From an uncultured Bacteroidota bacterium (lineage in GTDB: Bacteria; Bacteroidota; Bacteroidia; 2-12-FULL-35-15), in assembly GCA_903881065.1 (NCBI GenBank), contig CAIRRW010000367.1, forward strand, positions 1 through 29,026: 29,026 nt of DNA, read 5' to 3'. How positions within the stretch are numbered: the stretch's first letter is position 1; each line of letters begins with the position of its first letter. The notes beneath the pieces are model-generated. The model saw only the letters and a list, made by a program, of their open reading frames with translations. It did no database searches and was not told where the DNA came from. A program made the translations under genes and the position numbers. This document shows positions 23,501 through 29,026 of this stretch, piece by piece.

Positions 23501-25203
23501 TACGCCACTAATAAATATTTATTACGTTCGGCAATCGCTTCTATCCAAAATTTAGGAACCAGTGGATGTACAGCGTTACCAATAAATTTCTTTTGTTCTG
23601 TTTGTGTACCTTTCAAAATATATTTATCTCCGAATCCTTGTATTCTCAATAGTTCAGGAATTTTCAACATCCGCATTTTGATGTCAACAATTCCATACGC
23701 TGCCATAAACTCTTTTATTTTTATAAGCATTGGAGAATCGCTTTCATATACTTCAATTGCTACTTCACCCGACTCTGTTGAAATAATGTAAGGAGGCATT
23801 TTATCCATTCTTGCAATCAATGTGAAACAAGGCTTTTCAATGCTCTTTGTGCAGTTAATACCCCATTGCGGATTAAGCAGATAATGATGTTTTCGACTTG
23901 CTGTAATAGTTGGTGCAGGCTGTTCTATTGAATTTCCTTTGTTTTTGAAATTGGAATTGACAATAAACTTTTCCGCTTTTACTAAATTCATTTTAGGAGT
24001 TGAAAGCAAAGCTCCGGCAGGAGATTCTATACTCTGAATATTACCTCCATTTGTAAAGTTTCTGTCTATCCAAATAGGCTGCACTTTTGCAAGCCTGTCT
24101 TTTGTACTTATGGTAGAAGCAGGGTTTTCGATGGAGCTTATATTTGTTCCGGTGCCGTGATATTTAGTAAGGAAACAATATTTAATTACTCCGATTCTGC
24201 TTTGAGTAGAAACAACCGGACATGGTTCATCAATGGATGGTGGATTGTGTTTTCCTGTTTTCTGATTTACAGAATTGTATTTTAAAAGTGAATGTGTTTG
24301 AATCACAGAATGACCATCAATACATTTAATTGTTCCTGATGGCTCTTCAATTGATTTTACTTTACCTTCAGGTCGTCCGCTATAATATTTTGCAATAAAA
24401 GCTGTATCACCACCTGCAATGAATTTTATCAATCCTGCATAAATCCGTTCCAGTGTTTTTTCTGATAAATCCTTTTTTCTTCCGAAGATTGTATTGCCGT
24501 CATCGTCCAAGTCTAATACTTCTTTAACAGGTTTCCACTTTTGTCCTTCAGTATCAAATAGTTTTCCTGAAGACGGCTTTTTGAAATGAGTAGGTTCAGG
24601 AAATATTATTAAATCCTGTTCTTTGGCAAACATTCCGAATAACCTATTACGGCTTGTATATGCTCCAAAATCAGCAGCATTGAGTTGTTTCCATTCATCA
24701 TGGTACCCAAGATTGCATATTTCCTTTCTCCAACGCATCCAGTCTTTTCCATTATTTCTGCTTACTGGTTTGCCTCTCTCGTCCAGTTCGCCCCAGCTCA
24801 TAAATTCCACTACATTTTCAATCTGTATGATTTCAGGTTGAAGAGCATTTATATATCTGATTAAACAGTCTGCAAGTGTCCTGCTGTCTGCATCACGTGG
24901 AAGTCCTCCTTTTGCCTTGCTGAAATTAGTACACTCCAATGAAGCCCATAGAATAAGTTTTGCATTCGGATAACGAAGTCTGTATTTATTTACCAATGCG
25001 ATTAACTCCGTTAAATCAAGTGTTCTTATATCTTCGGTAAAATGAAATACATCAGGGTGATTTTCCCAGTGCGATTTTATTGCATTCGCATCGTGATTTA
25101 CACATGCGATTACTTTGGCAATTCCGTTAGCCATTTCAAAGCCTGTGGTAGTTCCTCCTGCTCCGCAGAATAAATCAACTATTATAAATTGTGGGTCTTT
25201 CAT
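23500..25203 (-). CDS. Cytosine-C5 DNA methyltransferase with repeated recognition region
   Basis: 567 residues. Motif I is VDLFCGAGGTTTGFE (9-23); motif IV is ASLECTNFSKAKGG (87-100), with catalytic Cys91 in ECT, a variant of the usual PCQ or SPECT loop; motif VI is IQIENVVEF (127-135); motif VIII is AADFGAYTSRNRLFG (176-190); motifs IX and X are IPELLRIQGF and KKFIGNAVHPLV near the end. It methylates carbon 5 of cytosine in a set DNA sequence. Between motifs VIII and IX, where the target recognition domain lies, there are six repeats beginning SIEEP (284), SIDEP (323), SIENP (357), SIESP (391), SIEQP (425) and SIEKP (454). No cognate restriction enzyme is adjacent, so it is probably a solitary protective or epigenetic methylase. 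Confidence 0.9.
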   Translation of the reverse strand: MKDPQFIIVDLFCGAGGTTTGFEMANGIAKVIACVNHDANAIKSHWENHPDVFHFTEDIRTLDLTELIALVNKYRLRYPNAKLILWASLECTNFSKAKGGLPRDADSRTLADCLIRYINALQPEIIQIENVVEFMSWGELDERGKPVSRNNGKDWMRWRKEICNLGYHDEWKQLNAADFGAYTSRNRLFGMFAKEQDLIIFPEPTHFKKPSSGKLFDTEGQKWKPVKEVLDLDDDGNTIFGRKKDLSEKTLERIYAGLIKFIAGGDTAFIAKYYSGRPEGKVKSIEEPSGTIKCIDGHSVIQTHSLLKYNSVNQKTGKHNPPSIDEPCPVVSTQSRIGVIKYCFLTKYHGTGTNISSIENPASTISTKDRLAKVQPIWIDRNFTNGGNIQSIESPAGALLSTPKMNLVKAEKFIVNSNFKNKGNSIEQPAPTITASRKHHYLLNPQWGINCTKSIEKPCFTLIARMDKMPPYIISTESGEVAIEVYESDSPMLIKIKEFMAAYGIVDIKMRMLKIPELLRIQGFGDKYILKGTQTEQKKFIGNAVHPLVPKFWIEAIAERNKYLLVA

Positions 25204-25421
25204 ATAAATAATTCAAGCTGTGGAGACATAACTCCATTTTCAATTAATACTTTCATGCAGTTCTCAATCTGTGATTCTGATTCTTCAATGTCCTTTTTTG
25301 TCATTTTCTTTCCGTTTGGAAACTTCCCCTCTTTGATGCAACCCTTTTCAACATTCATAACAGTATTAGCCTGCCATGTTATTGTTGAATCCATGTGAGA
25401 TTTAGTAATCGATTTCATCAT
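25200..25421 (-). CDS. Hypothetical phage protein (73 aa)
   Basis: 73 residues. The middle, KEGKFPNGKKMTKKDIEESE, is basic then acidic and ends in a helix with a short hydrophobic tail. No known family recognised. Its stop overlaps the methyltransferase start by 4 bases (ATGA), and its own start lies 20 bases inside the upstream ASCH-like gene, a layout typical of coupled genes. A shorter start at Met10 (25394) would remove most of the latter overlap. Confidence 0.6.
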   Translation of the reverse strand: MMKSITKSHMDSTITWQANTVMNVEKGCIKEGKFPNGKKMTKKDIEESESQIENCMKVLIENGVMSPQLELFI

Positions 25422-25908
25422 TCCAACAGATTATTTGTCCATAGAAATATTCTCCCTTTTTAAGTTTAAACCATAATTCAAAATCATCTAATTCGGTGAA
25501 TCCATCATTAGTAGCAATTATTTTCAACTTATCAATTTTAACAGGGAAGCCATCAAGAACATAATCACCTGAAAGAGGGTCGATATAAAAATCATATATC
25601 TTTTTTATTTCAATATCCGGTGCAATAATTATTTGTTTGGATTGGTAAGGTATTTCTGACCAAATACGAGGACTGAATTTGTCCCCAACTTTCCAGCGGT
25701 TACCTGAACGGATAGTGTGGTGTTTGGGGTCGCAATTTCCGTATTCGGCAAAATTAAAAAAGGGCATTAAATCAGGTGTTACTTCCAATCTTTCTATTTC
25801 CCTATATCCGTCCAAACTTTTATGAAGCCTCTCAACAAAATAAGTTGGCTGTCCTGCTTTCGGATGGTACTTTGGAAAGGCTGTACTAAATGTTATTACT
25901 TTGCTCAT
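25402..25908 (-). CDS. ASCH/PUA-like phage protein
   Basis: 168 residues. The pattern FPKYHPKAGQPTYFVERL near the start, KHHTIRSGNRWKVGDKFSPR (about 63-82) and the end (NDGF, DDFELWF, YGQIICWN) resembles a group of phage proteins with an ASCH-like (PUA-fold) domain: basic surface, HTIR followed by RWKxGD, and an A/N-DGF...WF tail. ASCH domains bind RNA or modified nucleobases and some cleave nucleosides. No activity can be claimed here. Gap of 1 base to the pentapeptide gene upstream. Confidence 0.58.
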   Translation of the reverse strand: MSKVITFSTAFPKYHPKAGQPTYFVERLHKSLDGYREIERLEVTPDLMPFFNFAEYGNCDPKHHTIRSGNRWKVGDKFSPRIWSEIPYQSKQIIIAPDIEIKKIYDFYIDPLSGDYVLDGFPVKIDKLKIIATNDGFTELDDFELWFKLKKGEYFYGQIICWNDEIDY

Positions 25909-25909
25909 T

Positions 25910-26596
25910 TTATTTTGAAGCTTTATTTATTGCCAACCATTTTTTGCAAAGCTCGTAAGCCATTACTCTGTATTCAGATTGAAGACTTCCGTCATTCGGA
26001 AATTCTGATGGATTGTTCCAAAAGTTTTTCTCCCATTCAGAAACAAGTCGTGTATGACAACCTAAACGAACGTACTCTGTGCCATCTTCCGAAACAATAG
26101 CCATTACGGTATATTTATATAATCCATTAAAACATCCCAGCGTTTTTACTTTTATTCCGTTGTAAATAAAGTTGTAGAACTGACTGTTGTAGAACTGACT
26201 GTTGTAGAACTTACTGTTGTAGAACTTACTGTTGTCGAACTTACTGTTGTAGAACTGACTGTTGTCGAACTGACTGTTGTAGAACTGACTGTTGTCGAAC
26301 TGACTGTTGTAGAACTTACTGTTGTCGAACTGACTGTTGTAGAACTTACTGTTGTAGAACTTACTGTTGTAGAACTGACTGTTGTAGAACTTACTGTTGA
26401 AGAACTTACTGTTGTCGAACTTACTGTTGCTAAAATCGATCCCGGACAGGTCCATTTCCGAAAGATTTACTTTTTCAATCCACTTTCCTTTGTTTGCCTT
26501 CAGGAGTTCTATTACAGTTTCTTTAACTGTGTTTTTCTCCGATTCCCAACTGAAGCATACTTCACCAAGAATAGTTTTAATTTCAATTTTTTTCAT
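25910..26596 (-). CDS. Pentapeptide-repeat-like phage protein
   Basis: 228 residues from the ATG at 26596. An upstream ATG at 26665 also opens the frame, but it would overlap the HNH gene by 68 bases, whereas the chosen start begins 1 base after the HNH stop and gives a normal N terminus (MKKIEIKTILGEVCFSWESE). After VNLSEMDLSGIDFSNS, itself a normal pentapeptide pattern, comes a stretch of about 90 residues of SKFYN/SQFDN units, then a non-repeated C-terminal domain of about 80 residues (GIKVKTLGCFNGLYKY, VRLGCHTRLVSEWEKNFWNN). Pentapeptide proteins form square right-handed beta-helices; some mimic DNA and inhibit gyrase or restriction enzymes. With Lys or Gln instead of Asp or Asn before the central Phe, this array is not strongly acidic. 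Confidence 0.82.
   Translation of the reverse strand: MKKIEIKTILGEVCFSWESEKNTVKETVIELLKANKGKWIEKVNLSEMDLSGIDFSNSKFDNSKFFNSKFYNSQFYNSKFYNSKFYNSQFDNSKFYNSQFDNSQFYNSQFDNSQFYNSKFDNSKFYNSKFYNSQFYNSQFYNFIYNGIKVKTLGCFNGLYKYTVMAIVSEDGTEYVRLGCHTRLVSEWEKNFWNNPSEFPNDGSLQSEYRVMAYELCKKWLAINKASK
26171..26425. repeat. 15-bp tandem array, 17 units, within the pentapeptide gene
   Basis: Seventeen consecutive 15-bp units without gaps; in coding sense the unit is AGT-(C/A)AG-TTC-TAC-AAC (Ser-Gln/Lys-Phe-Tyr-Asn), with TAC replaced by GAC in five units and by TTC in one. The AGT, TTC and AAC codons never vary. A degenerate unit borders each side. Confidence 0.95.
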
Positions 26597-26597
26597 T

Positions 26598-26921
26598 TTA
26601 TTTGTTTGCTGATTGTTTATTTCTATTGTTTGGATTCCACTTATGTGAAATAGTATTGTGGACATTCTGATGGTGAGTTCCGCAAAGGATAACTACCCAT
26701 TGCAAGTTTTCAAGCTCCTGCCCGATGTATGATTTACCATTCAGGTAGTAGGTAATATGGTGCAACTCCAAACCTATCTTACAATTGCATCCATATTCCC
26801 TGCACTGGAACCCATCACGCAGCATCGCTCTTCTTTTGACTTCCCTATGGTTATCATTATTGAGCGATTTAACGTAATTACTTTTTCTTCCCCTTCGGTG
26901 CGAAAGTCTTGCTATTCCCAT
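26598..26921 (-). CDS. HNH endonuclease
   Basis: 107 residues. An arginine-rich start (ARLSHRRGRKS), then the HNH fold: RDGFQCREYGCNCKIGLELH with LELHHITY (catalytic His pair) and the helix LENLQWVVILCGTHHQNVHN. CxxxxC and CGTHH cysteines and histidines could bind zinc, though the first pair is not a plain CxxC. In phages such small HNH proteins assist genome packaging or act as free-standing nickases. Position in the middle of the early operon, far from any large terminase, leaves the role open. The first 44 bases overlap the upstream gene; a start at Met33 would avoid this but leave the gene without its basic tail. Confidence 0.82.
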   Translation of the reverse strand: MGIARLSHRRGRKSNYVKSLNNDNHREVKRRAMLRDGFQCREYGCNCKIGLELHHITYYLNGKSYIGQELENLQWVVILCGTHHQNVHNTISHKWNPNNRNKQSANK

Positions 26922-27552
26922 GATTATCGGATGCTGTTATTTTTGCTTTCATTTTATCTGCCAATGCCTGAATGCTTTTTGCAGGATTTTCAGGATTGAT
27001 ATTAGCATCAATGAAATGTTCATTTTCTGCCATTGCATTAAACAATTCCCCTTTCTCGAATTCGGGAATGTCGGATATTCTGCAAAGGACAATCTTCTTA
27101 TCTATGTAGGTATAGAAGTAGTATCTTCCTTTGTAGGCAATGCGATAAGTGAATAACTCATCAAGCGACATTTCCTTTAACCCTCGCTTTACTTCAGCTG
27201 CGAGAGATTTAGCTTTTACAGTTGTGGCACTTACCATTTCGGTAGCTTCTGCAAGTTCTTTTTTAGCCTCAGTAAAATTCTGAGTCGCCACAGATAATTC
27301 CTTCTCGTAAATCGGAAGCTCGTTTTCAAGAACATCGTTATACTCTGTTCTCAATTCTGTTTTCTCCTTAAAATCCATATGACGGGAAACTGTTATGCCC
27401 TGGTTCACGATTATTAAGTTACCTCCGATAAACTTCGCTGCATCTTCAGCAGTTTCAAATTCTCCAAATGTTTCCGGCATTGGACTACCGTCAGTTGCAA
27501 CATTGAATTCAATGTTTGCAGGTCTGTAATTTTCATTTTTTAATATCGACAT
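26878..27552 (-). CDS. Phage protein with coiled-coil region, function unknown
   Basis: 224 residues. A short N-terminal domain (about 1-60) is followed by a predicted coiled coil of about 65 residues (TELRTEYNDVLENELPIYEK and on to AAEVKRGLKEM), then a compact domain with FTYRIAYKGRYYFYTYID and a lysine-rich C terminus (TFAPKGKKK). No family recognised. Its place between a recombination gene pair and an HNH nuclease suggests a DNA-related role, but that is only context. A 51-base gap separates it from the MBL gene upstream; I saw no TAnnTTTG promoter in that gap. Confidence 0.7.
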   Translation of the reverse strand: MSILKNENYRPANIEFNVATDGSPMPETFGEFETAEDAAKFIGGNLIIVNQGITVSRHMDFKEKTELRTEYNDVLENELPIYEKELSVATQNFTEAKKELAEATEMVSATTVKAKSLAAEVKRGLKEMSLDELFTYRIAYKGRYYFYTYIDKKIVLCRISDIPEFEKGELFNAMAENEHFIDANINPENPAKSIQALADKMKAKITASDNHGNSKTFAPKGKKK

Positions 27553-27603
27553 TGTTATTATTTTATTAATCGCATCTTATACCTTTTGCGGTTGGTTTTG
27601 TTA

Positions 27604-28341
27604 TTAAAATGGAGTTTTTGAAAAATCTATTGTCATGTTTTTTTTTGCGATGTGTACATTCTTTCCAGTTTGATCCTGAATTTTCTTTTTGAAAACTTTC
27701 TCATTGCTGTTCGAATCGCTCAAATGGATGAGTACAATATTATTAACAGCTTTCAAATCATTTGCACGAAGCAAATCCTGACATGTTTTCAAGCTCATGT
27801 GTGATTTCATCACCCGGTCCCGAATGAGTTTACTTAAATCTCCACCAAGAAATTTATCCGCCATTATCTGTTCGCAGTAATTGGCTTCTACGATGATATT
27901 ATTGAGATTTGGAAACGTGTAGGGAACATAGAAGCTGTCTGTTACAAATAGAACATTTCCGCATTGTTCGTGATGAATCATATAACCGAAAGGCTCTTTG
28001 CAATCATGTCTTACATCAAAAGGCATTACCCTGAATTCACCTATCATAAATGATTTCATTGCAGGTACTGCTTTTACTCTATGTGATGAAATATTAAGAG
28101 CATCAATAGTTCCCTTGCTTGTATAAATATCAATTCCTGCTTTTGAAGCATTACCAATTGCTTTTCTGTGGTCTAAATGTTCGTGAGTTACTACAGCTCC
28201 GCATACATGTGTCAAATTGAAATTAAGTGCGACTTTTATATCATGAAGTGGTACACCCAATTCAAGAATAAGAATTGATGTACCACTGTCAAGTAAATAA
28301 CAGTTACCAGCAGAGCCGCTATTGATGCAGGTAAGTTTCAT
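27604..28341 (-). CDS. MBL-fold metal-dependent hydrolase (YycJ-like)
   Basis: 245 residues. The start MKLTCINSGSAGNCYLLDSG resembles YycJ-type enzymes; metal ligands are THEHLDH (His53, His55, Asp57, His58), a further His in DVRHDC (about residue 112), Asp in LFVTDSFY (about 134) and His in IVLIHLSD (about 205). Members of this superfamily include nucleases and phosphodiesterases. It lies 2 bases after recT; MBL enzymes are often next to recT in phages, where they might process DNA ends. The nuclease role is inference. Confidence 0.86.
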   Translation of the reverse strand: MKLTCINSGSAGNCYLLDSGTSILILELGVPLHDIKVALNFNLTHVCGAVVTHEHLDHRKAIGNASKAGIDIYTSKGTIDALNISSHRVKAVPAMKSFMIGEFRVMPFDVRHDCKEPFGYMIHHEQCGNVLFVTDSFYVPYTFPNLNNIIVEANYCEQIMADKFLGGDLSKLIRDRVMKSHMSLKTCQDLLRANDLKAVNNIVLIHLSDSNSNEKVFKKKIQDQTGKNVHIAKKNMTIDFSKTPF

Positions 28342-28343
28342 TT

Positions 28344-29026
28344 TTAGAAATCAACTTTTTGTTGAGCACCGTTTGTTGAACCTACAGGCTGTTGTATAGA
28401 AGTTTCCTTTTTTTCTTCCTCTACTACCGGTTCCTCTTTTTTCTCTTCTTTCACTTCCTCAAAATTCAATGCCTGAATATTTGCCTCTTCTTTTATTTCA
28501 ACAGCAACTGCATTCTGAACTTCGCTTTCTGTAAAGTCTTTCTCTTCGGTGAATAAAGCTGCGTCATCGGAAGTGTTGATTATTTTTTTGCAGAGTCTGT
28601 TGGCAACTGTTTTGATACTCATTTCATCTCCGAAATCAGTATGCGCTTTTGATGCACCTCCGGCAGCCCCCATTTTCCACGCTTTCAAAATCTGCTGTTT
28701 ATTCATCACTTCCATTTCAGTTATTCCGTTTTTATCAACTGCTACGGCATACGCTGCAAGTATTTTAGTAGGGTCAATATTCTTGTAATTCTGTTCATGT
28801 TTTACAAGGGTTTTGCTTCCATCAGCATTTATAACGTATTCGAAAACATCACCTTCATAAATGACATTTCCTTTTACAGACTGAATTCCTGCCTCTCTTT
28901 TGGCAACTGCGATGGAGCCATTGTAGCTTCTCATCATGGTTAATTTAGGACCCATCGCAATGAAGTAACATTGTTTTTTCATTGGATTCAATCCCTGAAT
29001 CACCATTTCAAGAAGTGCATTTGCAA
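28344..29026 (-). CDS. recT: RecT-type single-strand annealing protein (N-terminal part cut off)
   Basis: About 227 residues are visible and the frame stays open to the right edge (ALLEMVIQGLNPMKKQCYFI), so the true start is outside. RecT signatures: VIQGLNPMKKQCYFIAMGPK, RSYNGSIAVAKREAGI, the gap to VKHEQNY, and KAWKMGAAGGASKAH. The last 70 residues are a variable acidic, glutamate- and lysine-rich tail (EEVKEEKKEEPVVEEEKKE). RecT anneals complementary single strands during phage recombination and usually works with a 5'-3' exonuclease such as RecE, which may lie beyond the edge. An internal ATG at 29006 is not the start, since conserved residues precede it. Confidence 0.92.
   Translation of the reverse strand, partial: ANALLEMVIQGLNPMKKQCYFIAMGPKLTMMRSYNGSIAVAKREAGIQSVKGNVIYEGDVFEYVINADGSKTLVKHEQNYKNIDPTKILAAYAVAVDKNGITEMEVMNKQQILKAWKMGAAGGASKAHTDFGDEMSIKTVANRLCKKIINTSDDAALFTEEKDFTESEVQNAVAVEIKEEANIQALNFEEVKEEKKEEPVVEEEKKETSIQQPVGSTNGAQQKVDF

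Noticed and set aside
26171..26425. Possible CRISPR array
   Set aside because: The 15-bp units are contiguous, with no spacers, and encode in-frame pentapeptides.
23500..26921. Complete restriction-modification system made of the C5 methylase and the HNH protein
   Set aside because: The HNH gene is three genes upstream of the methylase, is small like packaging-type HNH proteins, and has no specificity domain. No evidence for a cognate pair.

Overview
The window is AT-rich chromosomal DNA from a member of the Bacteroidota. Support comes from SprE/PorW-type and type IX secretion (T9SS) sorting-domain genes, a bactofilin-AtpZ pair, a Wzi/RemB-like outer-membrane protein, A-rich starts without clear Shine-Dalgarno sequences, and several promoters of the Bacteroidota form TAnnTTTG, some with a TTG/TTTG about 18-19 bases upstream. 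I cannot name a genus.

Bases 1-17842 are host core genome. In order: a partial WecA/MraY-type glycan-lipid transferase (cut by the left edge) overlapping a Wzi/RemB-like gene; a small conserved protein convergent with queG; the ribosomal operon rpsF-rpsR-rplI ending in a clear terminator; an RlmL-like rRNA methyltransferase, pfkA and a DUF218 lipoprotein; a GC-rich array of 21-bp tandem repeats and a bidirectional terminator; then a long minus-strand stretch with an AtpI-like membrane protein, AtpZ, bactofilin, an SprE/PorW-like TPR lipoprotein, uvrC, a T9SS cargo protein, pth, rplY (L25) and prs. A plus-strand tRNA-Leu(CAA) closes this part.

Bases 17843-29026 are the left part of an integrated phage or phage-like element that begins at the 3' end of the tRNA and runs off the right edge. 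Except for one plus-strand gene next to the tRNA (possibly a small terminase), all its genes lie on the minus strand, tightly packed or overlapping. In transcription order: recT (partial), an MBL-fold hydrolase, a coiled-coil protein, an HNH endonuclease, a pentapeptide-repeat-like protein, an ASCH-like protein, a small protein, a cytosine-C5 methyltransferase, a small protein, a YdaU/DUF1376 protein, DnaB helicase, a small phage protein, a MazG-like protein, a PAPS-reductase-like protein and a ParB-domain DNA methyltransferase. This is an early recombination, replication and DNA-modification operon. Integrase, lysogeny control, large terminase and structural genes are not in view.

Most worth a second look: the C5 methyltransferase whose target-recognition region holds six SIExP-type repeats; the 17-copy, 15-bp array in the pentapeptide gene in which every difference between units changes an amino acid; the ParB-methyltransferase next to a PAPS-reductase-like protein; a 22-base promoter/leader sequence shared exactly by rpsF and prs; and the GC-rich 21-bp array between two convergent genes.
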